From: Bryobacterales bacterium
Lineage (GTDB): Bacteria > Acidobacteriota > Terriglobia > Bryobacterales > Bryobacteraceae
Direction of reading: 5' to 3'
Assembly: GCA_003162425.1 (NCBI GenBank)
Contig: PMOK01000206.1
Span: forward strand, 1 to 33,348
Length of the DNA: 33,348 nucleotides
The notes beneath the pieces were generated by a model. That model had not been told where the DNA came from. It saw nothing but the letters and a program-made list of their open reading frames with translations, and made no database searches. Shown here piece by piece: positions 26,136-33,348 of this stretch; position 1 is the stretch's first letter, and every line of letters begins with the position of its first letter. The translations under genes and the position numbers were made by a program.

Positions 26136-27677
26136 ATGAATCGACGAACATTTCTGCAGGCCGCCGGCGTCGCGGGATCCGCTGCGCTCGCACCCGGCGC
26201 CATCCCGGAACACAATTGGGAGAAATACGATTGGGGGTCTGGTCCCGCCGTCCAGGACAGGTTGTACCAGGGACCGTTTCCGCAATATTCCACGGAAGCC
26301 GTGGTTCCCGATAGCGACGTGGTGATGGTGACCACGCCGTCCGCAGAAATTGTTCCTAATTACGGCATGGGACTGGTGATTTACGTTTCCGGCGATACCG
26401 GACCACCGCACCTCGCCGGCGAGAGTCTGGAAAAGTCGATCGAAGATCTGGTGAAAATTCCGTTCACCCAGAAGATTTACATCCGGCCCAACTGGAGAGA
26501 AATCCAGAAGACGCCCGGCAAACTGGATTTCCCAGATTGGTGGAAGATCACGTTCGATCTGGCCAAGCAATATAACAAGCGGGTCGGGTTTCGCATCATG
26601 CTGGAGAATCCTGATTTTCCTGAGCCGGGAATGCCCGAGTTTCTCATGAGCAAAGTTCCTTACGTGAAGCTCAAGGGAGAGTGGAAAGGCAATCCATCGG
26701 AAACGCGCTACCGGAAAGAACACAACATGCCGCGCTACGATCACCCGGCGTATCAGGCTGCGTTTCGCGAATTGAACCAGTTGCTGGCGGCCGAGTTCAA
26801 CGGCAACCCGTGGGTGGAATACATGGACACCATGATGTACGGGTTCTGGGGCGAAGCGCATAGCTGGCCGTTCGACGGCAATATCTTTTCGAACAATGTC
26901 GTGGCCGAACAGACCTGGATGAAAATGTTCGAGACGCAACTGGAGTTGTGGACCAAGGTTCCTCTGGTTACCAACACGCAGCCGGATTTCAGCCACGTCG
27001 GGAATGCCGACCTGCTGGACCGGACCATCCGCACTCACAACTGGATTCGCACGGATACCATCTTCATCGAGAACACGCAAATTGAGGCGTTGAGCAACCG
27101 TCCGCCTTGGATCGCGGCGCTTTGCGAAGTTGGCATGACGACAGGCGATCCGAAGCATGTGGGAATGGATGAAGGCGTCACTTTGAACGAGAAGATCACC
27201 TCGCACGTACTAGATGTGGGCGCCAACTATTGGTCGGTGTGGAATTGGCACAATGAAGCCGCGAAAAACGTTTTGAGCTATTACGACAAATATCCGGAGC
27301 CGATTGACCATATCGCGCGACACATCGGCTACCGCATCCGTCCCTCATTCATCTGGAGCTTCGAGCGGGAGGGATCGACGGGCCTTGTGGTTGGTCTCGC
27401 GAATAACGGTGTCGCGGGAGTGCCTGGAGTGCTGCGGCTCACCGTATTCAGCGAAGACGGAGCTGTGCATGTCAGCGGCTGCGTGGATCCCGGATATCCG
27501 AAGCCGTCGGGCATCCGTCAAGCGATGTTGATGCTGCCGCCCGGAACAGGCTGGAGCGGATTGAGACTGAAAGCCGAGCTGGAGGTGAAGGGCGTTCGTT
27601 ATCCCGTGAATTGGGCGTGCCGGCAAAAGACGAATGCGGATGGGTCGATAACGCTTGCGCGCAACGTGCGGGCATAG
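26136..27677 (+). CDS. Tat-exported TIM-barrel glycosidase-like protein (paralogue B)
   Basis: A 513-aa full-length paralogue of the 7901-9442 product. A Tat-like leader (MNRRTFLQAAGVAGSAALA) is followed by the same YDWGSGPAVQDRLYQGPF block. The barrel contains YIRPNWREIQKTPGKLDF and PRYDHPAYQAAFRELNQLLA. Two Glu conserved with paralogue A are E240 (GFWGE) and E312 (TIFIE). The C-terminal beta-sandwich region reads GLVVGLANNGVAGVPGVL. AGGGGAAG upstream is a good ribosome-binding site. It sits between an alpha-galactosidase and an FAD oxidase, which favours a glycan-related job. I do not recognise a formally described GH family. Confidence 0.75.
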   Translation: MNRRTFLQAAGVAGSAALAPGAIPEHNWEKYDWGSGPAVQDRLYQGPFPQYSTEAVVPDSDVVMVTTPSAEIVPNYGMGLVIYVSGDTGPPHLAGESLEKSIEDLVKIPFTQKIYIRPNWREIQKTPGKLDFPDWWKITFDLAKQYNKRVGFRIMLENPDFPEPGMPEFLMSKVPYVKLKGEWKGNPSETRYRKEHNMPRYDHPAYQAAFRELNQLLAAEFNGNPWVEYMDTMMYGFWGEAHSWPFDGNIFSNNVVAEQTWMKMFETQLELWTKVPLVTNTQPDFSHVGNADLLDRTIRTHNWIRTDTIFIENTQIEALSNRPPWIAALCEVGMTTGDPKHVGMDEGVTLNEKITSHVLDVGANYWSVWNWHNEAAKNVLSYYDKYPEPIDHIARHIGYRIRPSFIWSFEREGSTGLVVGLANNGVAGVPGVLRLTVFSEDGAVHVSGCVDPGYPKPSGIRQAMLMLPPGTGWSGLRLKAELEVKGVRYPVNWACRQKTNADGSITLARNVRA

Positions 27678-27679
27678 GC

Positions 27680-29086
27680 ATGCTGCATCGGCGTGACATT
27701 CTCAAACTGGCAGCACTCCTGACAGACATCGCCTGTCCTTGGCCGGTGGCCGCGGCGGCGCGGCCCAAGCGGGTGATTGTCGCTGGTGCGGGCCTGGCCG
27801 GCTTGAGTTGCGCCTGGGAGCTCTGCAAGAGAGGCCACGATGTGGTGGTTCTCGAGGCGTCCAATCGGACCGGCGGCCACGTGCTCACCATTCGTGAAGG
27901 CCTCGCGGACGGATTGTACGCCGATGGTGGCGCCGAGCACTTCACCCGGCCCGGCTATGAGCTCTTTCGCAGCTACGTGAAGGAATTCGAGCTTCCTGTT
28001 CTCGCATATCCTCATCGGGAAAACATACTGCAGATTGTCAACGGACGCATGGTGAGCGAACAGGAGGCCATCGCGCTCAAGACGTTCGAAGCGAGCGGTT
28101 ATAACCAGCGCGAGATCGACTACATAACCAAGAAGCATTCCCGGGATCTGACCGAATTGTATCTGGGACGCTATATAGAGAAGATCCGGGACGAGTATCA
28201 ACCTTTCGGCGTTGGGCTGGACGCGCTGGATGATTGCTCGGTCACGGACCTGCTCCGTCGAGAAGGCGCGTCGGCGGCAGCGATCCGGAGCATCGGTTCA
28301 GACGATTCAGCACTGCACGGCATTTGGGGCGAGGCAATTGTGCGGCTGCGCGGTTTGCCCTCGGATCCGCACGAGCTTTATCGTTTGAAGGGTGGCAATC
28401 AAGCTCTTCCCGATGCTTTCACTGCTCGCTTGGAGAGCCGCATCCGCAAGAATTGCCCGGTGACGCACATCCAATACGGCGACACAGGCATCACTGTGAC
28501 CTGCACCGAGGCAGGCGCTATCCAGAAATTCCAAGGCGACTATCTGGTTTGCTCGATGAACGCGATCATCCTTCGCCAGATACCCGTTGATCCTCCGTGG
28601 CCGGATGCAAAACGATTCGTGATCGAGAATATGCCGTACACGCTCGAGACGCGGCCGATTTTTCAGTCGCGGACCAAATTCTGGGAGCGGGACGGCTACA
28701 GCGGGAACATGGAATTCGCGAGCCCGATTCTAGGGCCTCTGTGGCCGATGGCCGAGGATGTCGCGACCAATCGTGGACTGCTCATCGGCACCGGACAGGC
28801 GAGTTCTCCGGCGGATGCCGCTTTCCGCGTTTTCAAGCGTTACGACCCGGGCAAATCCGCGGACATCGATCACATCATGACCATCGATTGGTCGCTAGAT
28901 AAATGGGCCATGGGATGCCAGGCAAGCGACTATCGGCCAGGGCAACTCCGTAAGTTCTGGCCGGCGTCCATTCAACCCGTGGAACGCGTATATTTCGCCG
29001 GAGCCTACTGTGACAATCTGAACTGGGGCATGGAGGCGGCCACGCGCTCGGCTTATCGGGTAGCACGGGCGATCCACGAAGCCTGA
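27680..29086 (+). CDS. FAD-dependent amine oxidase family protein, probably exported
   Basis: A 468-aa flavoprotein of the amine-oxidase superfamily. The start ATG 27680, two bases after the previous stop, gives a Tat-like leader (MLHRRDILKLAALL, cleavage near AAAA). The Rossmann motif VIVAGAGLAGLSCAWEL (GAGLAG at 36-41) leads to E59, which binds the FAD ribose; RTGGHVLT is the second FAD contact. The C-terminal FAGAYCDNLNWGMEAATRSA closes the flavin site. The substrate may be an amine, a carotenoid-like compound or another reduced organic; the family is too broad to choose. It is last in the alpha-galactosidase operon. Confidence 0.82.
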   Translation: MLHRRDILKLAALLTDIACPWPVAAAARPKRVIVAGAGLAGLSCAWELCKRGHDVVVLEASNRTGGHVLTIREGLADGLYADGGAEHFTRPGYELFRSYVKEFELPVLAYPHRENILQIVNGRMVSEQEAIALKTFEASGYNQREIDYITKKHSRDLTELYLGRYIEKIRDEYQPFGVGLDALDDCSVTDLLRREGASAAAIRSIGSDDSALHGIWGEAIVRLRGLPSDPHELYRLKGGNQALPDAFTARLESRIRKNCPVTHIQYGDTGITVTCTEAGAIQKFQGDYLVCSMNAIILRQIPVDPPWPDAKRFVIENMPYTLETRPIFQSRTKFWERDGYSGNMEFASPILGPLWPMAEDVATNRGLLIGTGQASSPADAAFRVFKRYDPGKSADIDHIMTIDWSLDKWAMGCQASDYRPGQLRKFWPASIQPVERVYFAGAYCDNLNWGMEAATRSAYRVARAIHEA

Positions 29087-29126
29087 ACGGCGCGTTGACT
29101 CCTTTTTATATACCGGCGGAGTGAAT

Positions 29127-29144
29127 TTGATCGTGTGGTACAAT
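29127..29144 (+). promoter_or_regulatory. Probable promoter of the GH63-like gene
   Basis: TACAAT (29139-29144) preceded by TGG forms an extended -10 box (5 of 6 to consensus), 19 bases before the ATG at 29164. No -35 box is found at normal spacing; TTGATC at 29127-29132 is too close. TTGACT at 29095-29100 is too far from this -10 box. Confidence 0.4.
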
Positions 29145-29163
29145 TCCGCAGCGATCGTAGAAC

Positions 29164-31848
29164 ATGAAGCCGATTCTCGAAACCGCGGAGTACAAGCGAC
29201 TGCACGGGGCCTATCCAGGGCGCTTGGTCCGGCCCTGGCGCAAGTGGGGTCCATATATCGCCGACCGCGCCTGGGGCACCGTGCGCGAGGACTACAGCGC
29301 CCACGGGACCGCGTGGGACTACCTGACGCACGATCTCGCGCGCAGCAAGGCGTATCGGTGGGGCGAAGACGGCATCGCCGGCCTTTCGGACCGCTACCAG
29401 ATCCTGGTGTTCGCCCTCGCTTTTTGGAACGGCCGCGATCCAATCCTCAAGGAGCGTCTCTTCGGCCTCAATAGCGGCGAGGGAAATCACGGCGAGGACG
29501 TCAAAGAATATTATTACTACCTCGATAACACTCCCTCTCACAGCTACCAGAAGATGCTGTACAAATACCCGCAGCGGGAGTTTCCGTACGGATGGCTAGT
29601 GGAAGAAAACCGCAGACGCGCAGGCCATGGTCCCGAGTTCGAGTTGATCGATACCGGCATCTTCGACGATGACCGCTATTTCGATGTCTTCGTGGAGTAC
29701 GCCAAAACGTCCGAAGAAGACATCTGCATTCGCATCGAAGCTTTCAATCGCGGCCCAGAGGATGCCGAACTACACCTGTTACCGCATCTGTGGTTCCGCA
29801 ATAGCTGGGCTTGGAGCGATCCAGCCGGGCCCGAGCCGACGATTGTTCTCGGAAAAAGCAGCAGCGGCCTCATCGACCTTCAGGCGGACGATCGCAGCGC
29901 GCTGCCACCCAAAAACCTGCGCGACATCTACCAGCTCGGCCTGCGCCATCTCTACGCCGATGGCCATGGAACGCCGCTGTTCACTTACAACGAAACCAAC
30001 GCGCCGCGAGTATATGGACCAGGCAACGTCAGCCGGAAGTTATATGCAAAGGACGCTTTCCACCGCTACATCGTCAACGGCGAGCACGGCCTGGTGAATC
30101 CGTCCGAAGAAGGCACCAAGGCCTGCATCGATTACAAGCTGCGTATCCCGCCGGGCCAGTCCGCAGTGTTACGCTTGCGCCTCACTCCCGGCCAATTCAA
30201 CGATCCTCTTGCCGCGGTGGACGACATTGTCGCGGAGCGCAAACGCGAGGCGGATCTGTTCTACAACGCCGTCCATCCTCCACGCGCGACCGAAGAAGAG
30301 CGCATGATCCAGCGGCAGGCCTTTGCGGGCTTGCTCTGGAGTAAGCAAATGTTCTACTACGATGTGAACCTCTGGCTGGAGGGCGACAACCCGAAGTCGC
30401 CGCCACCGGATTCCCGCTGGCACGGCCGCAACCTCCACTGGCGCCATCTGAACTCCATGCGCATTTTGTCCATGCCCGACAAGTGGGAATATCCGTGGTT
30501 TGCAGCCTGGGACCTGGCGTTTCAGTGCACCACCATGGCCCTCATCGATCCGGGCTTCGCTGCGGATAATCTCTGGTTCCTCCTGTTCGAGCAGTTTCAA
30601 CACACCAATGGACAGATCCCTGCCTACGAATGGGAATTCTCGGATCTCAATCCGCCGGTGCATGCCTGGGCGGTCTGGCGGGTTTACGAGATCGAGCGCG
30701 ACCGCACCGGCTACTCCAACCGCGAGTTTCTGGAGAAATGCTTCCACAAGTTGCTCATCAATTTCGCGTGGTGGGTCAACAAGGTGGATAGCCAGGGTAA
30801 CAACGTCTTCGAGGGCGGCTTCCTCGGACTGGACAACATCACAGTGGTCGACCGCAGCGAAAAGCTCCCCAACGGCGCGATTCTGGAGCAATCCGATGGC
30901 ACCGGTTGGATGGCGTTCTTCTGCATCTACATGATGCACATCGCGCTCGAGCTGGCCAAGGAAAACCCAACCTACGAGAGCCTCGCCACCAAGTTCTTCC
31001 AGCACTACACCTTCATCGGCAAGGCGATGAAGAACATTGGCGGGCGCGATTTTCAGCTTTGGGACGACAAGGAAGGCTTCTTCTACGATGTGCTGCGCTA
31101 TCCCAACGGAGAGTTCCATCGTTTCCGTGTGCGCTCGCTGGTGGGACTGATCCCGATTTTTGCCGTAGACGTGCTTACCGAGGAGGAGCTAAAGCAGCAT
31201 TCCGAATTCACCGCCGACCTCCAATGGTTTTTGCGCAACCGGCAGGCGCTAGCCAAGCACGCCTGCATCCCGGACACGCGCGATGGCAAGGACATCCTGA
31301 CACTATCCATCGTCGATCGCGAGCAACTGAAGCGGCTGCTGGAGCGCATTTGGGACAGCAGCGAATTTCTATCGGGCTACGGCATTCGCAGTCTTTCGAA
31401 ATACCATCGGGAGCACCCGTTCGCGTTTGGCTCGAGCGTGGTGCGATATGAACCGGCCGAAGAAGATATCAAGCTGAAAGGCGGCAACTCCAACTGGCGG
31501 GGGCCCATTTGGTTCCCCACCGCCTACCTGATCGTGGAATCGTTGCGCAAGTATTCCGAGGGTTTGGGTCCCGACTTTGGCCTGGAAGGACCGGATGGCA
31601 AGGTCACCAACACACGCCAAATGGCGGAAGAGATCGCTAACCGCATGATCAACATTTTCAAGCGCGATCCGAACGGGCACCGGCCAGTATTTGGAGGCGC
31701 CCGCAAATTCCAGGAAGACCCGTACTGGCGCGACCATCTGCTGTTCTACGAACACTTCCACGGAGACAATGGCGCGGGCATCGGCGCTAGCCACCAGACG
31801 GGATGGACGGCGCTGGTGGCTAATCTCATCGATGAGTGGCGCTCGTAG
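29164..31848 (+). CDS. GH63-like glucosidase ((alpha/alpha)6 barrel), cytosolic
   Basis: An 894-aa glycoside hydrolase of the GH63/mannosylglycerate-hydrolase-like group of bacterial 'glucosidases'. No signal peptide. The N-terminus has [20 protein letters not shown] and [11 protein letters not shown], marks of the group; a beta-sandwich domain follows. The catalytic (alpha/alpha)6 barrel begins near [10 protein letters not shown], where D450 is the likely general acid. A late [13 protein letters not shown] and [12 protein letters not shown] (E863, possible base) complete the site. Family length is normal (about 890). It has its own promoter after the amine-oxidase gene. It probably cleaves alpha-glucosides or glycosylglycerate-type solutes in the cytoplasm; exact substrate unknown. 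Confidence 0.85.
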   Translation: MKPILETAEYKRLHGAYPGRLVRPWRKWGPYIADRAWGTVREDYSAHGTAWDYLTHDLARSKAYRWGEDGIAGLSDRYQILVFALAFWNGRDPILKERLFGLNSGEGNHGEDVKEYYYYLDNTPSHSYQKMLYKYPQREFPYGWLVEENRRRAGHGPEFELIDTGIFDDDRYFDVFVEYAKTSEEDICIRIEAFNRGPEDAELHLLPHLWFRNSWAWSDPAGPEPTIVLGKSSSGLIDLQADDRSALPPKNLRDIYQLGLRHLYADGHGTPLFTYNETNAPRVYGPGNVSRKLYAKDAFHRYIVNGEHGLVNPSEEGTKACIDYKLRIPPGQSAVLRLRLTPGQFNDPLAAVDDIVAERKREADLFYNAVHPPRATEEERMIQRQAFAGLLWSKQMFYYDVNLWLEGDNPKSPPPDSRWHGRNLHWRHLNSMRILSMPDKWEYPWFAAWDLAFQCTTMALIDPGFAADNLWFLLFEQFQHTNGQIPAYEWEFSDLNPPVHAWAVWRVYEIERDRTGYSNREFLEKCFHKLLINFAWWVNKVDSQGNNVFEGGFLGLDNITVVDRSEKLPNGAILEQSDGTGWMAFFCIYMMHIALELAKENPTYESLATKFFQHYTFIGKAMKNIGGRDFQLWDDKEGFFYDVLRYPNGEFHRFRVRSLVGLIPIFAVDVLTEEELKQHSEFTADLQWFLRNRQALAKHACIPDTRDGKDILTLSIVDREQLKRLLERIWDSSEFLSGYGIRSLSKYHREHPFAFGSSVVRYEPAEEDIKLKGGNSNWRGPIWFPTAYLIVESLRKYSEGLGPDFGLEGPDGKVTNTRQMAEEIANRMINIFKRDPNGHRPVFGGARKFQEDPYWRDHLLFYEHFHGDNGAGIGASHQTGWTALVANLIDEWRS

Positions 31849-31878
31849 GCGTGATCGCAGGCCAAGATGGCTGGCGTG

Positions 31879-32066
31879 ATGTGGGGCAGGTTGGCAGCCC
31901 AATGCCACTGAGTTTTTGCAAAATTGGGTCTTCGGGCGAAATCGTGGGGCAGACCCCAGGTCTGCGCGGGTCCCCCTGGACCCGCACTTATGCAACGAAA
32001 TGAACCTCATCCGATCCAAGCGAGCCGACGAGGGCGTCGGCTGCGGTCCAGGGGGACCGCCCCACA
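31879..32066. repeat. Cluster of GTGGGGC-type hairpins at a convergent junction
   Basis: The 272-bp gap between the GH63-like gene and the cyclase has no gene. It contains several short hairpins: GCAGACC/GGTCTGC (31949-31965), immediately followed by GCGGGTCC/GGACCCGC (31966-31985), then CCGACG/CGTCGG (32025-32040) and GCGGTCC/GGACCGC (32043-32060). The set is edged by GTGGGGC on the left (31944) and GCCCCAC on the right (to 32064), and another GTGGGGCAGG stands at 31881. The whole block looks like an expanded version of the single palindromes at the other convergent junctions. Confidence 0.65.
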
Positions 32067-32120
32067 GAGCAGCCTAGCCGCAACCAAAACCGGGCCGACG
32101 GGGGCGTGATTCCTTGATGT

Positions 32121-33218
32121 TCAGTGAGGCGCATCGGGAACTTTGTGCCAATTCAGCGTTGCCGGGCGACCCTTCAGGAAGCTGCCGCTGGCGCTGATCA
32201 ACCCGCCGCGAAGAGTTCCAGTGAGATCGATTCTTGCCAGCCGGGATCCGTCGGCCTGGCTGCGCATCTCAATCTCGATATCGAGGTCGCCGGACCGGGC
32301 AACATGGCCATCCAGGAACATGTTGACCTTCTTCTCGCGGCCCATGGTCCACGTGCTGGCGATTTTGCTGCCGCTAATGGTCCCCTTGGCCTGGTAGCAG
32401 CGCTCCGGCTCCTTCTTGGTTTCGCCATAACAAATTTGCCCGGAGTACGCGCCATCAAATTGGCCTGCACTCCCGGCGGGTGTGACGGCGGGCGCCTCTG
32501 CGGAACGGGCCCCGGCAGCGATTTCGCGCGTACGATCTGCTTTAATCCGCTCTTTTACGGCATAAGACCAATAACCCACACCTGCCACTAGCAGCAGAGC
32601 AGCAACGATCCATTGCACCGGACTGATCTTGGCGCCACGAGGCCTCGGAGCGGGAAGCGCGCCGCGGTCCTCAGCTTCCGTGATGGAGAACGTTCGCACC
32701 GGTTGCTGGATATTCTTGAAATTCATTTCGCCGAGCGATTGGAACGAGAGCGACAGTTTGTTGCGGATCTGGTCATGAACGCTCCCGGAAATACAGATCC
32801 CTCCAGGCTCCGCGGCCGTCTGCAGCCGCGCGGCGACGTTGACGCCATCACCCAGCAGGTCCTGGCCATGCACCATGACATCACCGAGGTTGATCCCAAT
32901 TCGGAATCTCACCTGGCGGGAGGGAGGCAACTGATCGTTGCGCGTTCGAAGCGCGGCCTGAATGTCGGTGGCGCACCGCACCGCTTCCACCGCGCTATTG
33001 AATTCCGCCAGGATCGCATCCCCGGCCGTATTGAAAATGCGCCCGCGGTGCATGGCCACCAGGGACTCGAATACTTGCTTGTGCCCTCGAAATATCCCGA
33101 GCGTCTGCTCTTCATCCTCGCCCATCAGAAGGCTGAACTCGGCCACATCCGCCGAAAGAATTGTCGCTAGTTTGCGCTCCAGAAACTGTGCATTTGGGTT
33201 GTCGTTTCCGTCGGGCAT
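32121..33218 (-). CDS. Class III adenylate/guanylate cyclase with C-terminal extracytoplasmic domain
   Basis: A 365-aa protein. The class III cyclase domain fills about residues 14-180: metal-binding D24 (LSADVAEFS) and D67 (FNTAGDAILAEF), and transition-state residues N127 and R131 in GDGVNVAAR. The catalytic set is therefore complete. A single membrane segment (WIVAALLLVAGVGYW, about 204-222) follows. The C-terminal 110 residues form a beta-rich domain (GAYSGQICYGETKKEPERCY, two Cys; LTGTLRGGLISASGSF) that should face the periplasm. The order is reversed compared with most membrane cyclases, which sense first and catalyse last. No TPR region is present, unlike many relatives. The cyclic nucleotide made, and the signal sensed, are unknown. 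Confidence 0.87.
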   Translation of the reverse strand: MPDGNDNPNAQFLERKLATILSADVAEFSLLMGEDEEQTLGIFRGHKQVFESLVAMHRGRIFNTAGDAILAEFNSAVEAVRCATDIQAALRTRNDQLPPSRQVRFRIGINLGDVMVHGQDLLGDGVNVAARLQTAAEPGGICISGSVHDQIRNKLSLSFQSLGEMNFKNIQQPVRTFSITEAEDRGALPAPRPRGAKISPVQWIVAALLLVAGVGYWSYAVKERIKADRTREIAAGARSAEAPAVTPAGSAGQFDGAYSGQICYGETKKEPERCYQAKGTISGSKIASTWTMGREKKVNMFLDGHVARSGDLDIEIEMRSQADGSRLARIDLTGTLRGGLISASGSFLKGRPATLNWHKVPDAPH

Positions 33219-33260
33219 CTGAGTCGCTTCACGCTCGGATTCGCTGTGTATAGTAGCACT

Positions 33261-33279
33261 TCCTTTACCAGGTAAAGGA
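33261..33279. promoter_or_regulatory. Palindromic operator in the cyclase promoter region
   Basis: A perfect 9-bp inverted repeat with one central base, TCCTTTACC-A-GGTAAAGGA, lies 43 bp upstream of the cyclase ATG. On the minus strand TTTACC within it could serve as -35, with TATACA 18 bp on as -10. A repressor or activator dimer site is the simplest reading. The remaining bases to the end of the window (33280-33348) show nothing recognisable. Confidence 0.45.
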
Positions 33280-33348
33280 TTCGCTACCGCGGCCGATGCC
33301 CCGGCCGGCCTGTTGTTTGTTAATTGATCGCAGAGCCGGACCAGGGGG

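Noticed and set aside
26085..27206. 373-aa open frame antisense to the TIM-barrel paralogue B
   Set aside because: Runs opposite a full, conserved gene; long antisense frames are expected in high-GC coding DNA, and its residue pattern matches no family.
29095..29118. TTGACT as -35 of the GH63-like gene
   Set aside because: Nothing resembling a -10 box lies 16-18 bp downstream; the better -10 (TACAAT at 29139) is too far away.
30169..31119. 316-aa open frame antisense to the GH63-like gene
   Set aside because: Shadow of a strongly conserved plus-strand gene; no start signal or recognisable motif.

Overview
The window looks like a piece of an Acidobacteriota chromosome, most likely from the Bryobacter/Solibacter side of the phylum. 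This rests on gene content recognised by eye: an Oar-type TonB-dependent receptor with a carboxypeptidase-regulatory N-domain, a DUF1592-type c-type cytochrome next to a Tat-exported DUF1552 protein, a 'STGPRTPEGK' family protein, many Tat-signal enzymes, ribonuclease-inhibitor-like LRR proteins, and high GC. No rRNA, tRNA, CRISPR or phage genes were seen.

Layout. (1) 127-5638 is a divergent sugar-phosphate locus. On the minus strand agaS-type SIS isomerase, PfkB kinase and a Tat-exported amidohydrolase are coupled by stop/start overlaps. On the plus strand are a PfkA-type phosphofructokinase and a DeoR regulator. (2) 5687-12379: an exported two-domain alpha/beta hydrolase on the minus strand, divergent from a Tat-exported TIM-barrel protein and two LRR proteins. 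(3) 12421-15727: the DUF1552/DUF1592 pair, then a STGPRTPEGK family gene and a mostly non-coding stretch. (4) 17082-20544: a hicAB toxin-antitoxin operon split in two by a 2,958-bp element. The element has 20-bp imperfect terminal inverted repeats and a perfect 8-bp target duplication, and its only gene is an MmeI-like restriction-modification gene that is frameshifted. (5) 20654-31848: TonB receptor, divergent from a GH36-like alpha-galactosidase, a second TIM-barrel paralogue, an FAD amine oxidase and a GH63-like glucosidase. (6) 32121-33218: a membrane-anchored class III nucleotide cyclase.

How it works together (inference). Regions 1, 2 and 5 look like one dispersed carbohydrate-use system. 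The TonB receptor imports a glycan or glycoside, exported esterase and glycosidases process it, and AgaS plus the sugar kinases handle the (amino)sugar phosphate. In support, a TTTCG repeat with 5-nt period, resembling DeoR/AgaR operators, occurs at all three divergent promoter regions of these genes and nowhere else I looked. In two of them it lies exactly between the -35 and -10 boxes.

The most unusual observations are the transposase-less restriction-modification element inside hicAB, the shared TTTCG operator, and a family of GTGGGGC-edged palindromes found at all four convergent gene junctions in the window.
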